Origin: Phellopilus nigrolimitatus
Lineage: Eukaryota > Basidiomycota > Agaricomycetes > Hymenochaetales > Hymenochaetaceae
NCBI GenBank assembly: GCA_021029095.1
Contig: JAJOHG010000281.1
Location: 1 to 33,585 of the forward strand
Length of the DNA stretch: 33,585 nucleotides
Reading direction: 5' to 3'
Shown here: piece by piece, positions 17,722 through 28,666 of the stretch
Numbering within the stretch: the first letter of the stretch is position 1
Layout: each line of letters opens with the position of its first letter
The notes under the pieces: generated by a model
The model's input: only the letters and a program-made list of their open reading frames with translations
Database searches by the model: none
What the model was told of the DNA's origin: nothing
Translations under genes and position numbers: made by a program

Positions 17722-20140
17722 CTATTTCGTCTTGCCCTGAGAATGCGACTGGTTAATCATCGTCTTGAGGGTAGAAAAGGGGCACATACATTCGCTTCCA
17801 ATTTGATCCTAGCCTCCAGCTCCGTTGTGCCAAACGTCAGTTCTATCTCGAAGTTTGCCCTCCAGAATGCTTCGGGTTTCCTACCGAAAAAAAAAATCGA
17901 ATATTGAGGACCTCGGAGATGGTTCGATGCACACGTCAGAGAGATCAGCCTCTATCTTGCACAAGGTTCGGAACTTATCTATTGCAACCGCACAGGTCCG
18001 TTAGTTGTCTTGGTACGAAGTTTGTTAGACAGGCTTACGCTTATTCTCTTCAAACCATGTTGGAACTGGTAAGTCACCATCGTAAACGAGTACTTTAACC
18101 GCAAATCGCGTGGCCATAGACTTGAAAAAGAACTCCTTTGTATAGGGCATCTTGAAAGTTTTCGCTTCTTCGATTCTCGTGCCCTGGAAATTGCAGATTT
18201 GGTATGATATACTATTATACTGAACTCGTGTATATAAAGGCTCGCAACACTCACCTTCTCAACAATGCAGTCGAATACAGGGCCAATACATGAGCCATCT
18301 TTCCCGGTTTGAATAAGGTCATCATGCTGTCTGTGGTCGGAAAGGAAAGGATTGTATGGAATAAGACAGGTGGACCCATAAGATGCTGGGCAAACTCTTG
18401 AAGTAACCCATTTGTCCAGAAAATGCAAGACAGCGCCGTTAGCGACGGCCTTCTCCCTATTCTCATACATCGGTCTTCTGACGCCTCGCGCACGGAATAA
18501 AAGTACTCACAAGCTAGTGTCCGGTCGCTGAATGTTGACACCTTCTGGCTCGAGAGAATCGTTCAGCCGCTTCAGAAGATACGGACTCGACGCAAAGCCG
18601 CCCACTAGCCAAACGGGCTTCCGGGTTTAAGATTGTCAGGGGCGTTTGACAGAGAACGAAAATGGTGGGCTACGCACAATGGTTTCATTTTTTCTGCGTA
18701 TTACTGCTACTTGACTTCGGATTGAGTCAAGTGCCTCCGTCACGGACATTGAGAAGCATTCCGATAACTCATCACTATCATAAAAGATTGATATTATTTG
18801 TGCAGCAGCCAATGCAGTTTGCTTACCGGTTTAGACGAAGAAACCCGCCTCGAATGCCTAAGTTGTCGTCCATTACTCGTCTATCACCAACTTTTAACAA
18901 ACCATATTCAGTATCTCCAGCGAACTCCCTTTTCGTTTTCCTCTCGAATTCATCATTGATCAAACTTTCTAGAACATCGTCGTGGTCGTAGCTCGAGTTT
19001 CGCAATTTTCCTGAGGATAAGTACTTAGCCGTCCTTAAACCTGTGCATGTTTTAAATATCGTACTCGTGAGTAGTTCCAAACCATTTCTGTCTACGAATA
19101 CGGAGCCCGCGAACCGGCCTTCAGGTCAAAATGAAATTCAAGTTAGTGGTCTTCTAAAGCGCAGAATGTGAACCTTACAATCAGACGGTGCACATTGTCT
19201 GAGCTCCACTGGGGATGATCTCGTTACCTCGTAACTACTAATGTCCAATGTCCCTCCTCCCGCATCTGCAATGACGAACCGAAAGCCAACCTATTTGGTT
19301 GTGTCAGACATTTGATTAATCGTCCAATCAACGCCCATGCGTGCTCCTACCTCCAGGCGACCGGGACTTAGCCCACCTGACAGACAAGCCAAGGCACTGG
19401 CTTCTCCTTCAGTGACGAACTTCACCCGCTTTCGACCCTCAACGGCATCAGGAACCAGTCCGCCTAGAATTGCACTGTTGCGGTAGCGCTGCTGCTCTCG
19501 TCCAGTCCATCCTTTGGGATGACCCAGAACAAAATTAACACGGTCTTTAACTTGGCTCCAGAGATCTGCTCCGTCCGCGTGGGACTCCTTTATGTAGCTA
19601 GCGGTCTCGACGAAGAGATAGTGTAAAAAATCGCCCATGACCTCCTCAGCAGACTTTCCGGGAGGTAATTCGCCAATATCTAGACCGTTTGTTTTTAATG
19701 CCATACCACTCGGTCGAAGATGCATTTTGAAGCTGAAGAATGCGTTAACAGAACATGCCAAAGTGGAATACAGGATTAGTCTCACTGCCGAGACTTAAAC
19801 CATCCATGATCTTCTGCGTCACTGCGGACAGAATCTACGGTGGTCGAAGGGCCAATAGCTTTGATTGCCAGTCTATCATCGTAGAAAATAACAGACGGGA
19901 TCTTGTGGACACCCGTAGAACCACCAGAAAATCTTTGCCCAGTACCCGACGTCAAATCATAACTTCGGGTTATGTAATAGATTGTATCAATCATACCTTG
20001 TAACGGGCAGCATATCTGGCACTTGTCCAGGTCGTAGAATGGCGTAAGAGACGCCACTAAAGGTTGTTCCAACGTCAATACCGATCACAATGCCTAACTG
20101 GCTGCCCTTATACGACTGGCGAATGTTTGCTGAAGACATG
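17722..20140 (-). CDS. H3: divergent Hsp70-like (HSPA12-type) ATPase, multi-exon, one probable frameshift
   Basis: The start is ATG at 20140 (MSSANIRQSYKGSQ). Exon 1 holds GIVIGIDVGTTFSGVSYAIL. Later exons give HKIPSVIFYDD (19,905), FKMHLRPSG to VTEGEASALACLSGG (19,735-19,370), FRFVIADAGGGTLDISSYEV (19,290), KTKREFAGDTEYGLLKVGDR (18,935), PVWLVGGFASSPYLLKRL (18,625), ANGAVLHFLDKWVTSRV (18,450) and TELEARIKLEAN (17,815), ending DQ/NQSHSQGKTK at 17722. The three ATPase motifs are intact. At 17887-17896 a run of ten A (T on the coding strand) puts the two sides of the last large exon out of register: reading through gives a TAG just after it, while nine would keep frame. The last intron would be only 26 nt. 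So H3 is either newly broken or has a base error. It is head-to-head with A3. Confidence 0.8.
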
Positions 20141-20727
20141 GGTGAAATGCAGGAGCTGCAGGCTGGCCGACACTAGCTAGTGGTGGTCCCTTATAAGTCT
20201 TAGAACCTCGAGGCATCACCTTCGAAACCCTATTATGCTGCAAGTCGAAGAGGTCGAAGGGCACACTTTTAATATCACGACTCGCAACCATGAAAGGCGT
20301 GGTCCATAAATCAAACCTCATGGAGACCTCACCCTTAACATCCAAAAAGTCAGCCGCGGGCGCCACCTCAACCGTATACAACTCAGCGTTCGACCATTTC
20401 TCTTCAGGACTCCCTCCCAAGTTCAAGTTAGTATATCAAATTCTCATCCTTGGTATACGAATACCGATTGAACCTATTCTGCCACTTTAAAAGTTGACAT
20501 TACAGACTGTCCAATGTGCATGGTGAATTACGCACCGACGTTCGTGCGCCTGTGGCTTGATCTCATATTGCTGCTGAGGAGACAGAAAATCAAGAATGAC
20601 CTTGAATCAAGTCAAGTCAACTCCTTCGAGTCAGACGTGAGTGAACCAAATATCCCAAAGTCAAGAGGAACTGTATTGCTCCGACAAACTTATACGATGC
20701 ATACAGAACACTATCGGCGAGAACCCG
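20141..20727. promoter_or_regulatory. Shared divergent region between H3 and A3
   Basis: About 590 bases lie between the H3 ATG and the first in-frame ATG of A3. The half next to H3 is duplicated next to the H1 remnant. A minus-strand TATAAG lies at 20195-20190, 50 nt before the H3 ATG. The same half contains a long minus-strand coding-like frame. A 5' exon of A3 could lie in 20,514-20,690, because the A3 frame is open back to a stop at 20638. Confidence 0.4.
20160..20426 (-). pseudogene. Coding-like frame upstream of H3, family unknown
   Basis: On the minus strand an 85-90-residue frame reads GSPEEKWSNAELYTVEVAPA, ADFLDVKGEVSMRFDLWTTP, FMVASRDIKSVPFDLFDLQ and HNRVSKVMPRGSKTYKG. Composition looks like real protein. 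It is preceded by intron-like sequence with a TACTAAC branch-type signal (about 20,432) and a GGTATTC that could be a donor. It is not in frame with the H3 ATG. The last 30 residues recur almost unchanged beside the H1 remnant. It may be an upstream H-gene exon or the tail of another gene. I do not recognise it. Confidence 0.4.
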
Positions 20728-22888
20728 ATGAACGTAGAGCAGCCTCACGGAGCCAGGAGGTCATCTTACGACATTCTTGTGAAAACAACCGATATCGCCC
20801 CTTCCTCAAATTCCAAGGACGACCCGCCGGCAGTCGAAGGGCCTGACCTTTCAGGTGGTATGATGACGAAAGATGGGGTTTCAATCCCCTCGAGGGATGA
20901 TCTGTCGGCAGCAGATGAACCTGATCTGAGGGAGAACCCGATGACGATAAAGGACAACGATGCTCCGCTTTGCAAAGTGGGAGGGACCGAAGCACAGCGT
21001 TGTGTCGACGAAGACGCTTCGGATCCTCGCTCATTGGATGCCATTATGGGCGAACACGTGGAAGACACTATTATTGACCAGCAGGTAGAGCAGGATCCCG
21101 AAGTACGAGAGGCAGAGCATCGGCAGAATGTCAACGAGTCCTCGCATTCTGAAGGGGTATCTGATAATCTTGCAAACCCGGCCGGCCGGCCTCCAGTTGC
21201 CGCGAACGGTTTCTCCGGTCCTCAGGTGTCTACGATGAATGGAATGGGTGCTGAAGCATCCTCGGGCGCATCGAGGATGGATGACCGACCTCCGCCTTCA
21301 AGTTCTGGTATCTCGCCCGTTGATACTGAAGATGAGGCTCAGCGTAAAGCTCCTCTACACGCAGCTGTCGGCCATTCTTTAAGCAACTCACCCGCTGCGA
21401 CACCTGAACCCTCAGATTCGAACTCTAGTCCCCCTCTTGCCCTCGATGGTTCTCCATCTCCATCGCCGCCGTCCCCTGATGCTTCAAATGGATGGCTCAG
21501 TCTAGGCGCTGTTATCCCGAAGTCATACGTAGACGGCACACAAAAGCTTTTTAGCAGCGCGAAGCGCCATATTAGTCTCGGTTTCAAAGCGAAAATTCTC
21601 CCCATCGAGCAGCCCACTGCTCAGTCGCATCCTAAAGGCGAGGAGATTTTACGCCTGGTTTTCCTGGACAAGGCAAACAAGTGCTCCGAAGGAGAACTTA
21701 TTGATCTGTGCACAGCGTTGAACGGGCGCGTCGACACCCTCGTGATCAATGTGCAGGACGAGTGGGACAAGGTGCAGGGCCAGGCGCGCAAGCGGGACAA
21801 GCCTAGTCATACCCTTGGCGTGTCTCCGAGCGTCGTGTCGAGGAATGTTGTCTTACTTAGCGACAAAGGCATCGCGGAGCTGATGAAAGCAGCGTTGGGG
21901 AGAGAAATCTACGAAGCTGTTACGAACCTCACGACGGAAGATTCGGATTTTAACGCTGTTGTGCAGGATGCTTTGCAAGCTTGGACAACATTTTGCGTGT
22001 ACTCGGCCATAAAACCTTTACTTTTCGGTCTCAAGTTGCGGACTCAAAAAGACGTGGAAGAAGCTATCTGCGAGATGGAAAACCATGGTCAGTTGGGAAA
22101 AGCACGTTTTTATTAGAAAACCCACTCACCGAATCATTTTGTGGCAGAACCCGAAATCGCTAAAACCTGGAATAAACTGAGAAAGGAAAATACCCCGGCA
22201 ACGAAAAATGTTCCTTCTCGCATTCGTGACTTTGACAAATATATCTTCTGTCTGCCAAATACGACCCCCGAAGATTTTGATAGCTATCGTCACCTGGAGG
22301 AAACATATCAACAAATGCTTTGTCGTAAGTTTTAATTGTTAACGCCCCAATGGAAAATAACGGGGAGCATACACAGATGAAGAATCACAGGCGGTCGCCT
22401 TACACTGGAGGGCATTGTTGCATACTTACGATCGGAAATTCGGTCCCTTCAACGTAGCCTTCAAGCAGACTCAGGAAGTTCTTTGCAGAGGACTCCTTGA
22501 AGTATTCGTTCTAGCCGGGAGAAATCCACCGCATTCGTTCCTAAACAGCATTCGCGTCCTGATGGCACAAAACAGAGTAATCGAAGAAGCGTCTCGGGTG
22601 GCAGAAAGCATTGTAACAGGTTGTTTTTGGGCGAATCTCGAAGTCTTTGTTGCCAAGCCCGGGAGGCTGTATGACAGCGAATCGATGGTGCTCGACGGTC
22701 AGGATCACACAGCTGAAGTCGTTGCCATCAAATGCACGGTAGGTTTGGGATTGCGCGAGATCGTGCCAGGGGATACTGGCTTGGAGACAGCGGGGGTAAA
22801 ACGAGTGTTGTTGAAGACCAAGGTACTATCTTCTGCTTCTCCGGCTTTCGAAGAAGAGGAGACTGTTGCACTGGCAAGTAATCGCTAG
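20728..22888 (+). CDS. A3: A-family protein of unknown function, three exons
   Basis: Exons are 20728-22087, 22148-22324 and 22377-22888. Donors GTCAGT and GTAAGT and CAG acceptors sit exactly where A1 has them, and all phases agree. ATG 20728 (MNVEQPHG) is the first in-frame ATG; a 5' exon is possible. The N-terminal 300 residues are acidic and Ser/Pro-rich, probably disordered. Block 1 reads VFLDKANKCSEGELIDLC, ALNGRVDTLVINVQDEWDK, DALQAWTTFCVYSAIKPLLF. Exon 2 has HLEETYQQMLC. Exon 3 reads SQAVALHWRALLHTYDRKFG, QTQEVLCRGLLEVFVLAGRN, ANLEVFVAKPGRLYDSESM. It is the most intact family member, about 680 residues, and stands head-to-head with H3. No enzyme motif or membrane segment is seen. The conserved blocks are probably helical. 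Confidence 0.82.
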
Positions 22889-23080
22889 CACCGTTACAGT
22901 GACATTGTCAGGTTTCCATATTGGGTAGTTCATGCAGTTTACATAATTCGAGCTCTGCGTTTTGAGAGAGGGGCGGTCATGGATGGACGACGTCATCGTC
23001 GATCTTCTCGCGGATCACATCATCGGCGCATGACACAGCAAACACTTTACTCATCTCTTCATCTGAATAATCATCTCGCA

Positions 23081-23086
23081 TATAAA
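23081..23086 (+). promoter_or_regulatory. TATA box of the Rossmann-fold gene
   Basis: TATAAA lies 48 nt before the ATG at 23134, inside CTCGCATATAAACTTG. It supports the start codon and direction. Confidence 0.55.
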
Positions 23087-23133
23087 CTTGAAGTTGAAAT
23101 CCAAACTCCCTGCCCGATCGCAATCCAGAAACC

Positions 23134-24539
23134 ATGTCCAAACAGACCATCTTCCTCACAGGTGCAACCGGCTACATCGGCGGCTCCGTCCTCTGGCGCC
23201 TCCTCCAGCACAAGGACGCACAGAGCTTCACCTTCACCGTGCTCGTCCGCAACCCGGAAAAGGCCCAGCGTCTACAGAGCCTCTTTTCGAACGTCCAGCC
23301 GGTCATCGGCAGCCACGCGGAGCACGACACCCTCGAGCGCCTCGCCGCGGGCGCCGACTACGTCTTTGCGATTGTCAGTTGCCATTCCCTTTCCAAGCGA
23401 CAGCGGATGTACCTACAGACTCCTGACTTGAACTCCCAGGCTGACTGCGACGATCTCGGCGCGGCGCAGGCCATCCTGCGCGGCATGAAAAAGTACAAGG
23501 AGCGCACCGGAAGGGTCCCCGTCCTCATACACACGGTGAGCTCTCCGACAGCACCCATCCGTTTTTCTACTACCCGTTGCTAAACGCGTTTCTTTCTCCC
23601 TCGCCAGTCCGGAACCGGCGTGCTCGCGGACAACGCAGCGGGCATGTTCGCGACGGAGCGCGTCTACGACGACGCGAAGGTCGAGGACATCGAGTCCCTC
23701 CCGGTCTCGCAGATCCACCGGCCGGTCGACGTAGCCGTAGTCGAAGCAGACAAGCAAGGTGCGCAATTCCATCCGGATCCATAAAACGAGCATATACCCA
23801 TCCTACGGTGCGTGCGCGCGCAGGCTACGCAAAGACGTACATCATCCTGCCGTCCACGATCTACGCCGTCGCGAAGAACGGCCTCACGGACGCGGGCATA
23901 CAGAATCCGCACTCCATCCAGGTCCCGCTGCTCATCCGCGCGAGCCTCGACCGCGGGCAGGGCGGCATGGTCGGCCTCGGCAAGAACAAGTGGCCGAACG
24001 TGCACATCGACGACGGTCAGTCCGCTCGCGCAGCTTGCCCGTCCCGGAGAACATTTTGATATTGATGTCGATACGGCGTGGCAGTGGCGGACCTCTATAT
24101 TGTCTTGTTCGACAAAATCCGCGCAGACCCCGAGGGCACGCCGCACGGCCGCGAGGGCTTCTACTTCGGCGCGACGGGCGAGCACGACCTGTTCGACGTC
24201 AGCAAGGCCATCGCGGAGGCGCTCGTCGCCGTTGGCAAGGGGAAGACCCCCACGCCGACGACCTTCACCCAGGAGGAACTCGACAAGTACTTCGACGGGG
24301 TGAGCTGCTTCCCGGGGAATTATTGACTCGATCGCTGATTTACCGCCCGCAACAAGTCCCCGTACCTCGGCTCGAACTCCCGCTGCGTCGCCAACCGCTC
24401 GCGCGCCATCGGCTGGGCGCCGACGCGCAGCACGCCCGACTTCCTCGCGTCGATCCGGGTGGAGGTCGAGGCGCTGATCGCGCTCGATGCGGGCAAGGGA
24501 TACGTGCCCAGGGCCGACGGCGGGAAGAGCAAGGAGTGA
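23134..24539 (+). CDS. NAD(P)-binding Rossmann-fold protein (NmrA/epimerase-like), six exons
   Basis: Exons are 23134-23373, 23440-23535, 23608-23758, 23824-24015, 24085-24299 and 24357-24539. All donors are GTNNG(C/T) and phases join cleanly to a 358-residue protein. The start IFLTGATGYIGGSVLWRLL holds the dinucleotide-binding TGATGYIG motif of atypical/extended short-chain dehydrogenases, followed by VLVRNPEKA. A VLIHTSGTGVLADNAAG segment and YAKTYIILPSTIYAV follow, where active-site and substrate regions lie in the family. WPNVHIDDVADLYIVLFDKI is the usual C-terminal strand/helix. The protein ends in a short Lys/Glu tail. A typical catalytic YxxxK is not obvious, so it may be an NmrA-like sensor or reductase rather than a classic epimerase. 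It is probably cytosolic. The exons are GC-rich compared with the A/H array. Confidence 0.88.
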
Positions 24540-25639
24540 CTGCAGGTGGGGCCGAACGATTGATTATTTTAGCAAGGAAGGAAAACAGGTTGTACGAGAC
24601 GCGTAACTGTAATATATAAGTCATCACGTGCTTCATACGCGACGTGCGGCGGAGTTCAAAATTTCACTCTCAACAGCCATGTAAGACTACTGTTTTGACA
24701 CTTTGAGGGAAATTTAAAAAAAAATTGACAATGTAAATCTCTAAGCCCCATACGATACGAGCGTGTACCAGCTTAAACTGTGCAGAAGGGTTGAGAATTG
24801 AGCTCAATAAATTATTCTGCGCGATTGCATGCATGCGCGGCCATTCCCGCGTGCGCTGAGGTCACGTGATAACCGAAAAATGCGCTCACCTCCTGCTCTC
24901 TTCCTTGTTACAAATTTCTCATCATGAGAAAGCTATATGATGTAAAGTTTATATCATATGTATAGCTTCAAAATATTTGTTTCAGCTTAATCAGCACAAA
25001 TCAAGGATTGTGTTAAGTTAGTCATCTGTAAGCTTTTGTGGCCGGAAGTAAATTGGAAAGTGCCAAGCCTCTTCCATACGATGTACATGCGTAACCAAGA
25101 GAGTCTGAAGGCCTCCAGTTCCTCCCTAAAGAGCTCATGATGCAACAGCACGCTTCGTCAACTCATGACTGGAGATTCTTCCATTTCTTTGGCCGAGATG
25201 GCATCCAAAATCAAGACACCAACGTGGCTTCACAGACGATGATTAGTTCGCCGCTTCCCCCGGTTCACCTTCCTCGCAAAGGCGGGGTCGTCGCTCTTGG
25301 CTACGGGTCGCTAGACGATCAGGCCATGCGTCAACTGGAAGGGTGGAGCGACAACCGCCCGGTGATAGGATCATATATGCCATCTATATCTAATACTCGT
25401 ACGGGCTGATATTATTCCTGGTAACTTATAACACTTTAATTCAGCCTCCACGGGCCATCAAACTAGATAGACAAACAACTTAATTGTAAAATAGAAGCAT
25501 CGCAGCTTTCGCACATCGCACAGCTCAAATGTCGCTCTTCAGCATTGTACACCATTACCCCCACTGCCTTCCTCATGTAATGCGGGATTTTCGGTTCTCG
25601 GTTGGCTTTGTTCCGTGGACTTTCCTTTCCTCCAGAAAC
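24540..25639. other. AT-rich intergenic stretch
   Basis: No convincing gene is present. An ATG-started frame at 25137-25409 (90 codons) includes RKGGVVALGYGSLDDQAMRQ but has no known domain or supporting signals. A GCATGCATGCG alternating motif lies near 24,827. The 3' end of the Rossmann gene and that of the minus-strand membrane gene probably face each other here. Confidence 0.4.
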
Positions 25640-26560
25640 ACCAAACACTTAGAACGTCCTAGGGTGCCAGCATGTATATTAGACGGTGGTTCATTATAAT
25701 CAGAGACTCGCCTGCCTTTTCTGTTGCGAACACAAGGAAAGCGACGAGTGGAACTGGTGAGAAAAAGTGAGTGACAGGTAACAACTTGGTTGTCATTTGG
25801 CTCACTCGCGGCTTGAACATAGTCGACGAAACCGTTGAAAAAGTTGTCACTGCTAATGCCCACGAGTAATAATTCGTCCGGGTGTAGACTAATGGCCAAG
25901 ATTGAACTAATTGGGAGCGAAAATGTCAAGATCAGCAGGACCAGGGATCATAACAAAAGGTTACCTAATTGCCAAGATGCGATAGACGCTGAATAATACG
26001 ACACGCAGGAAGAGCGCCAGCCAGCCAGTGCCATATGGGAAGGTCTTCAGTGCTGCGCGCTGTTTATATATTAGTCGTGCGATGACGGCTTTTAGGAGAC
26101 GTCCTGTTAGATATGATTATTAGAAATACAGTTACTTTGTTCACCTTCGAGGCAGACTGTGACGAATGAAATGGTAGCAGAAAATATATATGCAACGCGA
26201 AACCTCAAAAGTCAAAAACAAACGACGAGACGAAGTCGGTAGAGCTGTCGTGTATGGACTCACAACCAAAAACCCGACGTTAGACCTGCAGTAAAATTTG
26301 CGTTTGTCATGATTACACAATAAAAGGCACCAGGAATCGAGAGGTTAGATCCAGGTGTAGACTGATCAGTGCCATCAATGATCGCGAGTGGACTTCCGAT
26401 CTTTGAAAAAATAAGCATTATTGTGAAGTCTGGCTTGATTCTGACGTACCACCATTGTGGCTATTGTCAGTGTTGCAAAGGCGACAAAGGGCACTACAAG
26501 AAGCTGACGCGTTCTGAGGAAAGATTTTGAAAATGTTTAATTCATTAGATAGCTCACCGT
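25640..26560 (-). CDS. Probable multi-exon membrane protein, incompletely resolved
   Basis: Several minus-strand pieces have spliceable ends and protein-like content. About 26,516-26,450 reads RTRQLLVVPFVAFATLTIA (a hydrophobic helix after basic residues), with donor GTACGT. Then 26,400-26,286 reads IGSPLAIIDGTDQSTPG and NLSIPGAFYCVIMTNANFTA. About 26,090-25,990 reads RLLKAVIARLIYKQRAALK and GTGWLALFLRVVLFSVYRI. About 25,920-25,850 reads SSILAISLHPDELLLVGISS. Helix-loop-helix content with an N-glycosylation-like NLS/NFT loop fits the multi-pass proteins of unknown function common in basidiomycetes. I cannot place the start codon, the full exon set or the stop, so the span is approximate. Confidence 0.35.
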
Positions 26561-27406
26561 ACACGTATACACCATTCCCCATTTTTTCCCTTCGAGAAAG
26601 CTCACATTCTTTGGTTTGGTAAATGAGCGAAGAACGACCCAGAGCTAGCCGCAAAAAAGCAAGAAATAAAGGAGGCAGTGTCGATCTTTTTGTTTCTAAA
26701 GAGAAATATTATGAATCCTATGATCTGCATTCGCCCAGGCTCACAACAGCAACAGTGCGTGACACGGCAGTCCAGTCGGCTACACACCCTACCGTACCGC
26801 ACCATGAACTCAGAACCATGAGAACGAATAAGCAAAGTTTTTGATGCATTTGGAGTCGTATGAGCCGCTCTGACGTTTTGTCCGCTGCTTGTCAACAGGA
26901 CCACGAAACAAATACTACCAGCACCTTCCAGGCAGCTCCGAAACACCTGCAGTGGATTACACGGCTTCAATTACTCCTGGTGTGCCACCGAAGAAAAGAG
27001 GCTGAAACAGGTCAAGAGATCTACAAGGAGCCTCGAAGCAAAGCTGTTGTGAGCCAACGTGATGCTACCAGCGCAATCTTACAGAGTGCCATCCGGATCA
27101 ATTGTATGCTCGTTCCACCGGCGGGAGTTGGCATTGGTGAATTATAGGAACTCACCCGTTAAAAACTTCAAATCGCCGTCGCAGCACAATGTGTCAACTC
27201 TCCCTCCGCATCTTTTCGACATCAAGACATTGCCCCCAGTAAGATACACCTTGGACGTCTGAAGCATAATTATAAGTGGAATTTGAAGCAAGGCATTCAA
27301 TTTCAAAGGAGAAGACGGCAAAACGAACCTCGAAAGCAGTAAAAAACCAAGGCATGATGAGGAGAAAATAGAAATGTCTCGATTCCGTCCAAATAATGAC
27401 ATTAGT
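26561..27406. other. Unresolved stretch upstream of the membrane gene
   Basis: It may hold 5' exons of the minus-strand membrane gene (short hydrophobic pieces such as IIGFIIFLF near 26,720) and the 3' flank of the F-box gene. No exon model can be defended. Confidence 0.3.
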
Positions 27407-28666
27407 TCAGCTTTCATATACGACATTCGGGACTACAAAGCGAACGTCGAACTTCGCTTCTGGGGAATGCGAGAAAAATTCCATGACTTCGGTGAAGAAT
27501 TCCGACCAGCCTTCGCAGGCTGCTTCCTTTGGCACAAGTATCATAACGGAAGGTGCCAGCCGTCCTGAAGAATACCACGACGGATGGAAAAAGGAAATAT
27601 GACGAGCAAATTTTCTCCATAACTGCACACGGCTTGGGCCATCGGTTCTGTATAGTCGGGTTTCTCCTTCTGAGTCATCTACACCAACGAAAGTCTTGAT
27701 TGAAACGCGTATGAGAGACTTCGGAAAATAGTTGTGATTCCATACATAGTCATGCATGGGCCTGAAGTAGAAGTACTCGAGAAATTTGAGATTAGGCATG
27801 CCAGAAAGGACTATCTCTGCGGAAGCCGGACTTAGGATTGCATTCCGACCTATATGGAGCAAAATAAGCGTAGGCTTTGTCATCTTCCAAAATTCAGAGG
27901 CCCCGCCGAGGTGGGAAATGTAGAGGTGGGTCAATGCATTCAAGCTCCATTCCCCCGGAAGAAATCTAACGGACAAGTGAGTCAGTTGGGGAAGAGTGTG
28001 CTTCCACTCGCAACAGTCGAGTGTGACGCCTGAGAAGCACAACGCGCGCAGACTTTCGGCATATTGGAAAACGCAGATGCCGTCTTGAGGCACCTTCACG
28101 TGAAGGCGCTGCACGCCATGGGGAACGTGCTGCATGAGTTTTCCCCACTGCTCTTTCCATAGGAGACTAGCCACCTGCACGTCGTATCCACGATGAGGAG
28201 CCGCCAAAATCGTGACTGAACGCAGGTCGGAGCAGCAGCACAGGATGGGCGATGCCGCATTTTCAAAGTGTTTAAAGTCCTGGACGTTCCTAACGTCTGG
28301 CTTCGCCATAATATGCCTCGTCCAAGACCGGACGGCAATCCCGCTCAGCGAGGATCGGTGGACTACGGATGCAGCCAGGGACGCAGCCTTTTCAACGTTG
28401 CTTATAAGTAGTGTTCGGAAGAGAAACTCGCTTGCTACGTCCCAGAGTTTGCGCGATATAAGAGCGAATTTCATATTCACGCGGAGGTATTTTCGGAACC
28501 ACTTCTCTCGACTGGCATCCGCGACTGTACGCCCAAATGGCCATCCGAACGTGGTGTCGTAGTTACATCCGCATATGTATGATTCACCACCGAGCTCGTT
28601 GATCGGAGGCGGTGACGAGGCTAAAACTAAGATTTCTCTCCATATCTCAGGCGGGACTTTGTCCAC
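27407..28666 (-). CDS. F-box domain protein, 5' end incomplete
   Basis: A 419-codon open frame ends at 27407. It begins VDKVPPEIWREILVLAS, which matches the N-terminal F-box pattern (LPxEIWxxI) found in many Agaricomycete F-box proteins, with RKLWDVASEFLFRTLLIS completing the usual F-box tail at about residues 70-90. The rest shows leucine-rich, irregular repeat character (LTHLSVRFLPGEWSLNALTH, MPNLKFLEYFYF), as expected for substrate-binding regions. F-box proteins bridge Skp1/cullin-1 ubiquitin ligase and a target. The marked start is a GTG: the next in-frame ATG lies 64 residues in, inside the F-box region, so the true ATG must sit in an upstream exon (an in-frame stop occurs at about 28,747). 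Confident for family, not for the start. Confidence 0.8.
   Translation of the reverse strand: MDKVPPEIWREILVLASSPPPINELGGESYICGCNYDTTFGWPFGRTVADASREKWFRKYLRVNMKFALISRKLWDVASEFLFRTLLISNVEKAASLAASVVHRSSLSGIAVRSWTRHIMAKPDVRNVQDFKHFENAASPILCCCSDLRSVTILAAPHRGYDVQVASLLWKEQWGKLMQHVPHGVQRLHVKVPQDGICVFQYAESLRALCFSGVTLDCCEWKHTLPQLTHLSVRFLPGEWSLNALTHLYISHLGGASEFWKMTKPTLILLHIGRNAILSPASAEIVLSGMPNLKFLEYFYFRPMHDYVWNHNYFPKSLIRVSIKTFVGVDDSEGETRLYRTDGPSRVQLWRKFARHISFFHPSWYSSGRLAPSVMILVPKEAACEGWSEFFTEVMEFFSHSPEAKFDVRFVVPNVVYES

Noticed and set aside
20514..20846. Plus-strand 110-codon frame with hydrophobic start before A3
   Set aside because: It overlaps the A3 first exon in another frame and has no matching frame beside A1 or A2. 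It could at most be a 5' exon.
24320..24636. Minus-strand open frames opposite the last Rossmann-gene exons
   Set aside because: Antisense shadows of GC-rich exons. The plus-strand six-exon model joins in phase throughout.
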